Shown: one piece after another, positions 1 to 5,969 of the stretch | Position numbering within the stretch: position 1 is the first letter of the stretch | Layout of the letters: every line of letters starts with the position of its first letter | Virus record (IMG/VR): IMGVR_UViG_3300024520_000385 | Location: 1 to 28,493 of that record | DNA length: 28,493 bases | DNA from: a virus | Direction: 5' to 3' (one strand) | The notes under the pieces: generated by a model | Seen by the model: only the letters and a program-made list of their open reading frames with translations | The model's database searches: none | Told to the model about the DNA's origin: nothing | Program-made: the position numbers and the translations under genes

Positions 1-1
1 C

Positions 2-1378
2 GTCAGGGTCAGCGAGCGATTGACGGTCAACGTCACGACGGACGCCATCCGATGGGGAGACTCGGAAGAGTCCATCCGCTTGGCCGGCTCGCTCAGCTTG
101 TGCCAAAGAATGGCCGACCACGTTGGCGGGATGCTCTTGACCGGCGTCGTAGCCGACGCATCGTGGAGCGGCAGCGATGTACAGATTGACCCAATGCCGA
201 TGCCGATTAGCAGCAAGACATCCGCGCTCATCGAGCAGCACGACGCCATTGAGAAGAAGCTAGACGGGCGCCGCGGCATCGTCACCGCTTGGAAAAACTG
301 GACCATCTCCAAAGCTGCCTTCGCAACTGGCCGCGCAACCAATTACGGTTGGCACGTTGAAGGCGAGGCGGCGAGCTACAAAGGCATCAAGCTTTATCCA
401 ACTGTGAGCGATTCGGGCGCGCGAGTCATTCAGGGATTCGCTAGCGCTCACTCCGCTCTTCATGCCGACTATTCGCAGCAATGCCGAATCATGAAGCGAG
501 CAGCGATGCTCGACGGCAAGCGGGTGGACCTTGCCGAGCTAATCACCGGGCCGCAAGCCGACCTGATAAGCCATGAGGGACCGCTCCTCGGATTCCGTCA
601 CCCGCAGGTAAGCGAGGACGTCTTTGACGATGCGGACGACGTAGCGCCGCGTATCACCTTTCCCGGCGAGCGCGGAGAGGATGTTGTGCTCTGGCAAGAG
701 CAGTTAATCAAAGACGGCTTCGGTGAGATTCTAAACCCGAAGAACAAGGCCGACGGCATCCACGGGCCAGCGACCGAGCGAGCGACCGAGCGTTGGCTTG
801 AGTCGAACAGCGGTAGCCGCGACACGATGGCTCCCGAAACTCAGCTAATCACCGGCCACATTCAATCGACCAACTATCGCAAGGCGGGCCGCGATTCCGT
901 CAAGTGGATTGTGCTCCACAGTACCGAGTCAGCAACGGACGCCGCCCACGCGGTGGCGTCGTGGTTCGGCTCTGGAGCTGGCGCGCCGATGGCGAGCGCT
1001 CACTATGTGGTGGACACGTCGTCCGCTTATAGCTGCGTCGATGAAGTTGATATTGCCTATTGTGCTCCGGGCGCGAATGCTTCTGGAATCAATGTCGAGC
1101 TATGCGGGCGAGCGATGAGCACCAACTGGCTTCACGATTGCGCGACGACGCTGGAGCGAGCGGCCGAGATTGTGGCGCGAGCTTGCCGCCGGTGGGACGT
1201 GCCAATCCGAGAAGTCAAGGCGGCTGAGATGATGGCAGGAGAGCGCGGCATCTGTACCCATGCCGAGGTCACGCGAGGAGTTGGCAAGGGCAAGACGAAT
1301 CACGTCGACCCCGGCGGTCCAGACGGGTCCAGATGGCCGATGGCCGAGTTTTTGGAGCTAGTGCGCGCAAAGACCTGA
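2..1378 (+). CDS. N-acetylmuramoyl-L-alanine amidase (endolysin or virion lysin), 5' end outside window
   Basis: Predicted to cleave the amide bond between N-acetylmuramic acid and L-alanine in peptidoglycan. Numbered from the TTG at 20, residues ~217-262 look like a peptidoglycan-binding domain (VLWQEQLIKDGF, then ADGIHGPATERATERW). Residues ~293-450 are an Amidase_2 domain: IVLHSTES with putative zinc ligand His300, SAHYVV, NVEL (Glu360), then THAEV with His414 and NHVDPG near 427-432. The first ~210 residues match nothing I recognise. The frame is open to the window edge with no convincing ribosome site before the TTG, so the true start probably lies upstream. No holin is visible nearby, so endolysin versus tail-associated lysin cannot be settled. 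The amidase call is firm. Confidence 0.85.
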   Translation, partial: VRVSERLTVNVTTDAIRWGDSEESIRLAGSLSLCQRMADHVGGMLLTGVVADASWSGSDVQIDPMPMPISSKTSALIEQHDAIEKKLDGRRGIVTAWKNWTISKAAFATGRATNYGWHVEGEAASYKGIKLYPTVSDSGARVIQGFASAHSALHADYSQQCRIMKRAAMLDGKRVDLAELITGPQADLISHEGPLLGFRHPQVSEDVFDDADDVAPRITFPGERGEDVVLWQEQLIKDGFGEILNPKNKADGIHGPATERATERWLESNSGSRDTMAPETQLITGHIQSTNYRKAGRDSVKWIVLHSTESATDAAHAVASWFGSGAGAPMASAHYVVDTSSAYSCVDEVDIAYCAPGANASGINVELCGRAMSTNWLHDCATTLERAAEIVARACRRWDVPIREVKAAEMMAGERGICTHAEVTRGVGKGKTNHVDPGGPDGSRWPMAEFLELVRAKT

Positions 1379-1436
1379 AAGACGCTACAGAGGGCGATTG
1401 TGGCCGATTGCGGGCTGGCTCTTTTATTTGCCGTTG
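1379..1436 (+). other. Short intergenic stretch, weak terminator-like
   Basis: Non-coding stretch between the amidase stop and the first leader. It has imperfect dyad symmetry (GGCC...GGCTGGC, about 1401-1420) followed by CTTTTATTTG, and a short direct repeat of CGATTG. It may terminate amidase transcription, but it lacks the clean tetraloop hairpin of the later terminators. Confidence 0.3.
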
Positions 1437-1492
1437 TTAGAATAAAACTGTATGCCACCACGTCTAATAAGTAAGAAAGAGAGAGAGACAAG
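1437..1492 (+). promoter_or_regulatory. Repeated leader copy 1 (putative promoter, 5' UTR and RBS)
   Basis: First of seven copies. Block 1 is TTAGAATAAAACTGTATGC, followed by four variable bases (CACC), then block 2 ACGTCTAATAAG, then a purine-rich GAAAGAGAGAGAG tract and the ATG at 1493. The repeat and its fixed spacing are seen directly. Promoter plus ribosome-binding function is inferred from its position before a start codon in every copy. Confidence 0.75.
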
Positions 1493-1816
1493 ATGAGCAG
1501 AACCACCGACACGAGAATTGAGGACACCAAAGACGCAGAATTTCCGGCCACCGGAGCCCGCTGCATCTGGGGACCGGCAGCCGGAAGCCTTCTGTATACG
1601 CCAAGCGAATACGCGAAAAAATGGGACGGAGCCCAGTGGGCCAACGCCGCAATCGGCTCCCGCTTCGGAGGATTCTCCTACGCTGAGCTGAAAATCACCG
1701 GCCGCAAGCTGACTAAAACTCCGGGCGGAGAATACGGAACCCGCTGCCGAATCACCACAAATAAGGGCACCGAAAACGAGCGAACATGGGGAGCTTGGTG
1801 GATCGCTCAGCGATGA
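1493..1816 (+). CDS. Leader-array protein 1, unknown function
   Basis: 107 residues, not recognised. The N-terminus is acidic and polar. The middle is aromatic and glycine-rich (YTPSEYAKKWDGAQWANAAIG, then SRFGGFSYAELKITG), and it ends in TWGAWWIAQR. No signal peptide or membrane segment. The ATG follows the purine tract of leader copy 1, which fixes the start. A strong terminator follows 13 bases after the stop, so it probably makes its own short transcript. Sharing its leader with ArdA suggests an early host-interaction or anti-defence role, which is inference only. Confidence 0.75.
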   Translation: MSRTTDTRIEDTKDAEFPATGARCIWGPAAGSLLYTPSEYAKKWDGAQWANAAIGSRFGGFSYAELKITGRKLTKTPGGEYGTRCRITTNKGTENERTWGAWWIAQR

Positions 1817-1828
1817 CGAGCACCCAAC

Positions 1829-1853
1829 GGCCCGGCGAAAGTCGGGCTTTGTT
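1829..1853 (+). terminator. Rho-independent terminator A (GAAA tetraloop)
   Basis: GCCCGGC, loop GAAA, GTCGGGC form a 7-bp stem with one G-U pair, followed by TTTGTTG. The GNRA-type loop and T-tract are typical of an intrinsic terminator. It lies between leader-array genes 1 and 2 and is almost identical to the terminators at 2191, 2601 and 2915. Confidence 0.85.
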
Positions 1854-1862
1854 GTGCCTTTC

Positions 1863-1915
1863 TTAGAATAAAACTGTATGCCACCACGTCTAATATGCAG
1901 AAAGAGAGAGACAAG
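1863..1915 (+). promoter_or_regulatory. Repeated leader copy 2
   Basis: Same two blocks as copy 1 with variable bases CACC. TAATAAGTAG is changed to TAATATGCAG, which creates a spurious in-frame ATG at 1895 inside the leader. The purine tract and position of the other copies place the real start at 1916. Confidence 0.75.
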
Positions 1916-2176
1916 ATGACTGAATTAGCAACATACCGATGGACAATTACCCGCGACCGAATTTGTGACGGAGAAGACAAGGGCGTCACTGGCCCGCGCA
2001 ATGCCGATGCTTCGCTAGAGGACAACGCTACCCGCTTCTCGATGTATGACGATGACGGCGAATGCTATTACGAGGGAATGCTATACGGCGACTTCGAAGG
2101 CTTCGAGCCGCTGGACGACTTCGGAATGCCGAATGCAGGATGCACAGCGATCAAGCTAAACGGCGAATGGCTCTGA
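1916..2176 (+). CDS. Leader-array protein 2, small acidic protein, unknown function
   Basis: 86 residues, acidic. The core MYDDDGECYYEGMLYGDF and the following GFEPLDDFGMPNAGCTAIK remind me of small conserved proteins of unknown function found in actinobacterial and other phages. That resemblance is from memory and unverified. The start at 1916 is chosen over an in-frame ATG at 1895 because 1895 falls inside the conserved leader and 1916 sits directly after the GAGAGAGACAAG tract, as in the other copies. The acidic, compact character would suit a DNA mimic or inhibitor, but this is speculative. Confidence 0.75.
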   Translation: MTELATYRWTITRDRICDGEDKGVTGPRNADASLEDNATRFSMYDDDGECYYEGMLYGDFEGFEPLDDFGMPNAGCTAIKLNGEWL

Positions 2177-2190
2177 GAACAAGCCCAATC

Positions 2191-2217
2191 AGCCCGGCGA
2201 AAGTCGGGCTTTTCTTT
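2191..2217 (+). terminator. Rho-independent terminator B (GAAA tetraloop)
   Basis: AGCCCGGC, loop GAAA, GTCGGGCT gives an 8-bp stem with one G-U pair, followed by TTTCTTTG. It has the best stem and T-tract of the four copies. It separates genes 2 and 3. Confidence 0.88.
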
Positions 2218-2224
2218 GTGATTC

Positions 2225-2279
2225 TTAGAATAAAACTGTATGCTGCCACGTCTAATAAGCAGAAGGAGAAAAGAACAAC
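2225..2279 (+). promoter_or_regulatory. Repeated leader copy 3
   Basis: Conserved TTAGAATAAAACTGTATGC, variable TGCC, conserved ACGTCTAATAAG, then AGAAGGAGAAAAG as ribosome-binding tract before the ATG at 2280. Confidence 0.75.
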
Positions 2280-2594
2280 ATGAAAAACACCGAAACAGAG
2301 AGTGGACTGAAGAGCTTCATGCTTGCCAAACCCAAGACCAAGATTGCCGCCGAAACCACCAACAATTGCAGAGCTTATGACGCCATCGAATGGGCAGTAG
2401 CCGCGGCAAACAAAGGGCGCCTATGCTGCTTCGATTACCTACACGCCGCCAGCTCGCTTGTCATGATTAGCCCAATATTGTGGACCGAAAAGGAAATCTA
2501 CAGAGCTGCCCTCGAGTGCATCGAAGCGCTTTACTCCAACGGATTCACCCGGCCGCAAGCGATAGCCGCATATCATGCGAGCCGGCGGCTCTAG
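2280..2594 (+). CDS. Leader-array protein 3, unknown function
   Basis: 104 residues, not recognised. The first ~30 residues are Lys/Thr-rich and probably flexible. The rest looks helical (AYDAIEWAVAAANKG, IYRAALECIEALYSNG, PQAIAAYHASRRL). No membrane segment or known catalytic motif. The start is fixed by leader copy 3 with an AGGAGA ribosome site. Terminators lie on both sides, so it is an autonomous cassette like its neighbours. Confidence 0.75.
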   Translation: MKNTETESGLKSFMLAKPKTKIAAETTNNCRAYDAIEWAVAAANKGRLCCFDYLHAASSLVMISPILWTEKEIYRAALECIEALYSNGFTRPQAIAAYHASRRL

Positions 2595-2600
2595 GCCAAC

Positions 2601-2625
2601 GGCCCGGCGAAAGTCGGGCTTTGTT
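2601..2625 (+). terminator. Rho-independent terminator C (GAAA tetraloop)
   Basis: Same hairpin as terminator A: GCCCGGC, GAAA, GTCGGGC, then TTTGTTG. The run from this hairpin into the next leader is essentially identical to the run starting at 1829, indicating duplication or recombination of the whole intergenic unit. Confidence 0.85.
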
Positions 2626-2634
2626 GTGCCTTTC

Positions 2635-2690
2635 TTAGAATAAAGTTGTATGCCAGAACGTCTAATAAGTAGAAAGAGAGAAGAGACAAC
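2635..2690 (+). promoter_or_regulatory. Repeated leader copy 4
   Basis: TTAGAATAAAGTTGTATGC (two changes from consensus), variable CAGA, conserved ACGTCTAATAAG, purine tract GAAAGAGAGAAGAG, ATG at 2691. Confidence 0.75.
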
Positions 2691-2894
2691 ATGAGCAACG
2701 CAACGCTATCCGCTATCCGAATCGACTTGAACAAGTCCGCATGGACATTCTATGCAAAGCACGACGACCAGTGCGCCGTCATGTGCGATGGTTGCGCCAC
2801 GTCCCACGGCTGGCAGGTTGGCCGCGGCGAGGGGTCAGCATACGCGGTCGATAGGTGCGACCAAGACTTAAGGTGCGAAGGATGCGGGCGCTAG
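2691..2894 (+). CDS. Leader-array protein 4, small putative zinc-binding protein
   Basis: 67 residues. Cysteines at 28, 32, 35, 56, 62 and 65 give MCDGC and CEGCGR knuckles about 30 residues apart, consistent with a treble-clef or zinc-ribbon fold. The first 25 residues (SAIRIDLNKSAWTFYAKHDD) look like beta structure. No close family recognised. It could bind nucleic acid or a host protein, but the sequence does not say which. The ATG directly follows leader copy 4, and terminator D follows the stop. Confidence 0.75.
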   Translation: MSNATLSAIRIDLNKSAWTFYAKHDDQCAVMCDGCATSHGWQVGRGEGSAYAVDRCDQDLRCEGCGR

Positions 2895-2914
2895 CCTGCC
2901 GCCATCTAACAAAC

Positions 2915-2940
2915 GGCCCGGCGAAAGTCGGGCTTTGTTG
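2915..2940 (+). terminator. Rho-independent terminator D (GAAA tetraloop)
   Basis: CGGCCCGGC, GAAA, GTCGGGC, TTTGTTG. Fourth near-identical copy. It lies 20 bases after the stop of protein 4 and 8 bases before leader copy 5. Confidence 0.85.
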
Positions 2941-2948
2941 TACGATTC

Positions 2949-3004
2949 TTAGAATAAAACAGTATGCTGGAACGTCTAATAAGCAAGAAAGAGAGAAGAA
3001 GAGG
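2949..3004 (+). promoter_or_regulatory. Repeated leader copy 5
   Basis: TTAGAATAAAACAGTATGC, variable TGGA, conserved ACGTCTAATAAG, purine tract GAAAGAGAGAAGAAGAGG, ATG at 3005. A longer upstream reading frame (from 2855) runs through the terminator and leader and is rejected as the start. Confidence 0.75.
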
Positions 3005-3397
3005 ATGAGAAAAACGGAAGAGGAGCTGAGGGTCATTGCGATTCGGGCACACGGTCAAGTTGAGCGCTATGCAGAGACTGGGCGCCGCCTGACAAGCCGA
3101 ATGTGCCACCAACACGGGACGCGATATTGCGACTGTTGCCCCAATTGCGGAGCAAGGGGCTTGGAGAGCCACGAAGATGGGTGCTGGCGCGATGTGGTAC
3201 GCCCATTCTGTGCCACCCACCTCGCCGTTATTGCCAGCGAATGCCTTACAGTAGAGCAGTGTCTCGCCTGGCTGGACGCATGGCAGAAATTGCTCAACAT
3301 ATTCTGTCTCGAAGCCGAGCGGGCGAACTGGTTTGAGCGCTGGAGTCGGTCGCTACCTTCGAGCCAGCGGAGCGATTGCGATCCCGATGGAAACTGA
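3005..3397 (+). CDS. Leader-array protein 5, Cys/His-rich putative zinc-binding protein
   Basis: 130 residues. A dense metal-site candidate spans residues 34-60: MCHQHGTRYCDCCPNCG, then H56 and C60, with C69 and H72 further on. The C-terminal half is helical (LTVEQCLAWLDAWQKLLNIF) with a Trp/Arg-rich tail. Not recognised as a known family. The start at 3005 follows leader copy 5; earlier in-frame ATGs would translate the terminator and leader. No terminator hairpin precedes the next leader, so transcription may read through into ardA. Confidence 0.72.
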   Translation: MRKTEEELRVIAIRAHGQVERYAETGRRLTSRMCHQHGTRYCDCCPNCGARGLESHEDGCWRDVVRPFCATHLAVIASECLTVEQCLAWLDAWQKLLNIFCLEAERANWFERWSRSLPSSQRSDCDPDGN

Positions 3398-3416
3398 TTC
3401 TTTTCTGGTGCGATTC

Positions 3417-3470
3417 ATCGAATAAAACTGTATGCCAGAACGTCTAATAAGTAGAAGGAAAAAGAACAAC
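3417..3470 (+). promoter_or_regulatory. Repeated leader copy 6 (upstream of ardA)
   Basis: ATCGAATAAAACTGTATGC (left end diverged), variable CAGA, conserved ACGTCTAATAAG, then AGAAGGAAAAAG before the ATG at 3471. No terminator hairpin precedes this copy. Confidence 0.72.
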
Positions 3471-3998
3471 ATGAAAAACAAGAGCCTACAGATCTACGTC
3501 GCTTGCCTGGCGAGCTACAACGCCGGCAAACTTTTCGGAAAATGGATCGACATCACTGACGCGGAAAGCGTTGACGAAGTACACGAGGAAATCAGCGAGA
3601 TGCTGAGTCAGAGCCCGCAACCCTACGCGGAAGAATGGCGCATCGATGACACCGAATATCTCCCCAGCGGACTTGGACTTGAGGGGATGGTCAGCTTTGC
3701 GCTCGCAGTTAGCGAGCACGGCCACCAGAACAGGGAAGCGCTGGCGATGCTTCTCGATGAGGGCTGCGTTACCATCGAAGACCTCTCAACCGAATTTTCA
3801 GACCGCTACAAAGGGAGCTGGGAAGACGGCGTAAGCTTCGCAGAAGACCACGCCGAGCAACTCGGCCTGATTCGCGAAAAAGCCAACGAGCTGGAGCGCC
3901 ATATCGACTGGAAATCCTACGCTCGCGAATTGCTCAGCGAGGAATACTGGGGATGCCGCGGCGCATCTGGAGAGTTTCACGTATTCGCCGGCAGCTGA
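3471..3998 (+). CDS. ardA: ArdA-family anti-restriction protein
   Basis: Predicted cytoplasmic DNA mimic that inhibits type I restriction-modification enzymes by occupying their DNA-binding site (known for the ArdA family). The 175 residues match family length and layout: N-terminal IYVACLASYNAGKLFGKWID (8-27), EEWRIDDTEYLP (54-65), central VSFALAVSEHG, then RYKGSWEDGVSFAEDHAEQL (112-131) and DWKSYARELLSEEYW (146-160) with a final FHVFAGS. The protein is strongly acidic, as a DNA mimic should be. The start at 3471 is set by leader copy 6; an in-frame ATG at 3432 lies inside the leader. This is the only array gene with a recognised job and it suggests the theme of the array. Confidence 0.93.
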   Translation: MKNKSLQIYVACLASYNAGKLFGKWIDITDAESVDEVHEEISEMLSQSPQPYAEEWRIDDTEYLPSGLGLEGMVSFALAVSEHGHQNREALAMLLDEGCVTIEDLSTEFSDRYKGSWEDGVSFAEDHAEQLGLIREKANELERHIDWKSYARELLSEEYWGCRGASGEFHVFAGS

Positions 3999-4003
3999 GA
4001 TTC

Positions 4004-4058
4004 ATAGAATAAAACTATACGCGCCAACGTCTAATAAGTAGAAAGAGAGAAGAAGAGA
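4004..4058 (+). promoter_or_regulatory. Repeated leader copy 7
   Basis: The most diverged copy: ATAGAATAAAACTATACGC, variable GCCA, conserved ACGTCTAATAAG, purine tract GAAAGAGAGAAGAAGAG, ATG at 4059. It starts 6 bases after the ardA stop with no terminator between, so read-through from ardA is likely. Confidence 0.72.
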
Positions 4059-4217
4059 ATGAAAATCCCAGCTCACGCAGTAAAGCCCGGAGACAAGATC
4101 GGAACGGTCGAAGTTTTTGACATAGTGCGCCGCACCTTCGGTGGATTTTATATCCCGATGACAGACGGCTCCCGCTATTGGGTGCGGAGCTTGGCCCAGA
4201 TTGTGACGATCGACTAA
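4059..4217 (+). CDS. Leader-array protein 7, 52-residue unknown protein
   Basis: 52 residues. A small beta-rich protein (AVKPGDKIGTVEVFDIVRR, then GGFYIPMTDGSRYWVRSL), perhaps SH3-like or a small barrel. It is supported mainly by leader copy 7 with its ribosome-binding tract exactly in front of the ATG and by a clean stop at 4215-4217, followed 20 bases later by the next gene. Function unknown. Confidence 0.72.
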   Translation: MKIPAHAVKPGDKIGTVEVFDIVRRTFGGFYIPMTDGSRYWVRSLAQIVTID

Positions 4218-4237
4218 CACTCACGAGGAGAAAAAAC

Positions 4238-4468
4238 ATGGACCCGAATGCAGCACTAATGAACATCGCCTATGAACTATCGGTTAGTTCGCCATCTGGG
4301 CGCCGAGTATTTGTGAGCCAAGAAATCGACGACACGGTTGACGACTTGCGCGAATGGATCGCCGGCGGAGGCTTTGAGCCAGACTGGGAACGCCACCCGC
4401 TCGCCACGAGCTACTACAAGGCGCGAGTGGCAACGCTTGAGCACAGCAAGACAAGGCGGACGGCATGA
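4238..4468 (+). CDS. Small hypothetical protein
   Basis: 76 residues, not recognised. Contains IDDTVDDLREWIAGGGFEPD, helical and acidic, then a basic C-terminus (EHSKTRRTA). The start at 4238 has a strong ACGAGGAGAA ribosome site; an upstream in-frame ATG at 4178 would overlap the previous gene and lacks one. The stop overlaps the next start (ATGA at 4465), implying translational coupling. It is the first gene after the array without the repeated leader. Confidence 0.7.
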   Translation: MDPNAALMNIAYELSVSSPSGRRVFVSQEIDDTVDDLREWIAGGGFEPDWERHPLATSYYKARVATLEHSKTRRTA

Positions 4469-4746
4469 GCAAGGCAGCCACAAAACCCGCCACGCTGGCC
4501 GAGCTGATGGACGCCGTCCAAGACGGGCGCGTTGAGCTGACAGACGAGATGGACGACTTTGGCGGTGAGGAGCCCGATTGCACGGCTGGCGTCTGGAGTT
4601 GGGACGAGGGCCATCTGCTAGTCGGCACCCACGCGGGCGACCTGGAGATAGTGGCGCGCGAGCATCACGCCGCGGAGATTCTGCAACATCACGCCGAGGC
4701 GATGCACGAAGACCGCGAGCTAGCTGAGAAAGCGGAGTGGTCATGA
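4465..4746 (+). CDS. Small acidic hypothetical protein
   Basis: 93 residues, strongly acidic and His-rich toward the end (REHHAAEILQHHAEAMHEDR). Contains MDDFGGEEPDCTAGVWSWDE, then HLLVGTHAGDLEIV. No known family. Coupled by ATGA overlaps to both neighbours (4465 and 4743), so it is part of a run of small early genes. Confidence 0.68.
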   Translation: MSKAATKPATLAELMDAVQDGRVELTDEMDDFGGEEPDCTAGVWSWDEGHLLVGTHAGDLEIVAREHHAAEILQHHAEAMHEDRELAEKAEWS

Positions 4747-4964
4747 GCGCGGAGCTTTTTAAGGATGAGTCGCCCTTTGTTGGATGGGTAGAATTTAAAA
4801 CCGGAGGCGGTAAGATGCGCGGGGAGTACATCGGCGGAAAACAGTGGGCGCTTTATGAGCAACAATCAGGCGGCGCATTTGTGAGATTCTGCACAGTGCA
4901 AGCCGGCAAGGGCGCAACTTGCAATCAACTCTGGGACGCAATCCAATCGGAGTTAAAACCATGA
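4743..4964 (+). CDS. Small hypothetical protein (KTG-type)
   Basis: 73 residues. Beta-rich core ESPFVGWVEFKTGGGKMRGE, then WALYEQQSGGAFVRFCTVQ, resembling small single-stranded-nucleic-acid or 'KTSC'-like folds only loosely; no firm assignment. The ATG at 4743 overlaps the previous stop (ATGA) and is preferred over a GTG two codons upstream. The stop overlaps the start of the membrane peptide at 4961. Confidence 0.65.
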   Translation: MSAELFKDESPFVGWVEFKTGGGKMRGEYIGGKQWALYEQQSGGAFVRFCTVQAGKGATCNQLWDAIQSELKP

Positions 4965-5032
4965 AGCGCTATCTCTTCGACGCCCTAGCGGGCGCAATTT
5001 TAGCGGCGGCTTTGGTGGCCGTTTGCCTGTAA
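4961..5032 (+). CDS. 23-residue single-span membrane peptide
   Basis: Short frame: a basic start (MKRYLFD) then an unbroken hydrophobic run ALAGAILAAALVAVCL to the stop. It would cross the inner membrane once. Support comes from the exact ATGA coupling to the gene before it and the coherent positive-inside hydrophobic layout. Function unknown; it might be a membrane-targeted host-modulating peptide. Short enough to be chance. Confidence 0.45.
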   Translation: MKRYLFDALAGAILAAALVAVCL

Positions 5033-5053
5033 CAAAAAACAAGAGGACACCGA

Positions 5054-5245
5054 ATGGGACTGAAAGAGAAATTAAAAACCGAGCGAGCCCGAGCCAAGCT
5101 GACGCAAGAGCAGTTGGCCGAGCGGCTAGACATCTCACGACAACACGTCAGCAAGTGGGAAACGGGAGCGAGCGAGCCTAGCTTGAAACTTTTCCGGCGG
5201 CTTGTTATCGCGCTAAACTGCTCGCCCGCTGACCTCATCCAATAG
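5054..5245 (+). CDS. Cro/CI-type (XRE) helix-turn-helix regulator
   Basis: 63 residues, essentially one HTH_3 domain: LTQEQLAERLDISRQHVSKW (residues ~16-35) followed by ETGASEPSLKLFRRLVIALN. The helix-turn-helix QEQLAERLDISRQHVSKWE is intact and there is no dimerisation or protease domain, so it resembles Cro rather than a full CI repressor. An AAGAGGAC ribosome site precedes the ATG. Placed between the accessory genes and the recombination genes, it may control this operon or the leader array; its operators are not identified. Confidence 0.85.
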   Translation: MGLKEKLKTERARAKLTQEQLAERLDISRQHVSKWETGASEPSLKLFRRLVIALNCSPADLIQ

Positions 5246-5264
5246 AAAACAGAAAGAGAAAAAC

Positions 5265-5969
5265 ATGAACGACATCGAAGAAAGCGAAGAAGGGGGATTT
5301 CTCCCGCTAACGTCGGCCAAGGTTGACAAGATTATGCCACAGCTAGTCAAGGCGCAATCCGAAATGGGGAGTCCAAAGTTCGACAAGACAAACCCGCACT
5401 TCAAGACCAAATACGCTTCACTCGGTGAGATGTATCGAGCAGCAAAGCCCGCGCTCAATGCTCACGGTATGACGCTGACTCAGCCGGTCCGCTCTTACGA
5501 AGTGGTAACGCGGGTAACCCACAGCAGCGGGCAATGGGTTCAGTCTAGCGTGCCAATCATAACAACTCGGCCAGGCTCGCAGGACTTTGGCAGCGGGTTG
5601 ACCTACGCGAAGCGGCAGGGACTTTGCTCGCTCCTCGCCATCGCTGGAGAAGAAGACGACGACGGCGAGTCGCAAGCTCGGTCACCAAAGAGCACAAAGA
5701 AAAAACACCAGCTCATAACAAAGGAAACAGCCGCAGAGGTTAGCCGGATTCTTGGCCTATACGCGGACGCCAAGACACTAGACGACATCGCGATCGCCAA
5801 GGATTGCGTTACGGCAATCTGGAAGAAGTGCCACGATGAAAGCCGGCGAAAGCTGCAAGCGGCCCACGAGCGAGCCGACGAGCGAATCGACTTGGCCGAT
5901 GACCCGCTTGAAATCGCAATCGCTAGCGCGAAAGACGGCGCACGAAAAGCAAAGGAGAGCAAATCATGA
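5265..5969 (+). CDS. erf: Erf-family single-strand annealing recombinase
   Basis: Anneals complementary single strands during phage recombination and genome circularisation (known for P22 Erf relatives). Family motifs: NPHFKTKYASLGEMYRAAKP (43-62), LNAHGMTLTQP (64-74) and GLTYAKRQGLCSLLAIAGEE (111-130) followed by DDDG. The C-terminal ~90 residues are charged and helical, a likely oligomerisation or partner-binding region. Ribosome site GAAAGAGAAA. The stop overlaps the following nuclease start (ATGA at 5966), fitting an annealing protein/exonuclease pair. Confidence 0.88.
   Translation: MNDIEESEEGGFLPLTSAKVDKIMPQLVKAQSEMGSPKFDKTNPHFKTKYASLGEMYRAAKPALNAHGMTLTQPVRSYEVVTRVTHSSGQWVQSSVPIITTRPGSQDFGSGLTYAKRQGLCSLLAIAGEEDDDGESQARSPKSTKKKHQLITKETAAEVSRILGLYADAKTLDDIAIAKDCVTAIWKKCHDESRRKLQAAHERADERIDLADDPLEIAIASAKDGARKAKESKS

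Noticed and set aside
1437-4058. Regularly repeated sequence that might be a CRISPR array
   Set aside because: The repeats are 214-527 bases apart, each is followed by a start codon, and the intervening sequence is coding with normal gene lengths. There are no uniform short spacers and no cas genes.
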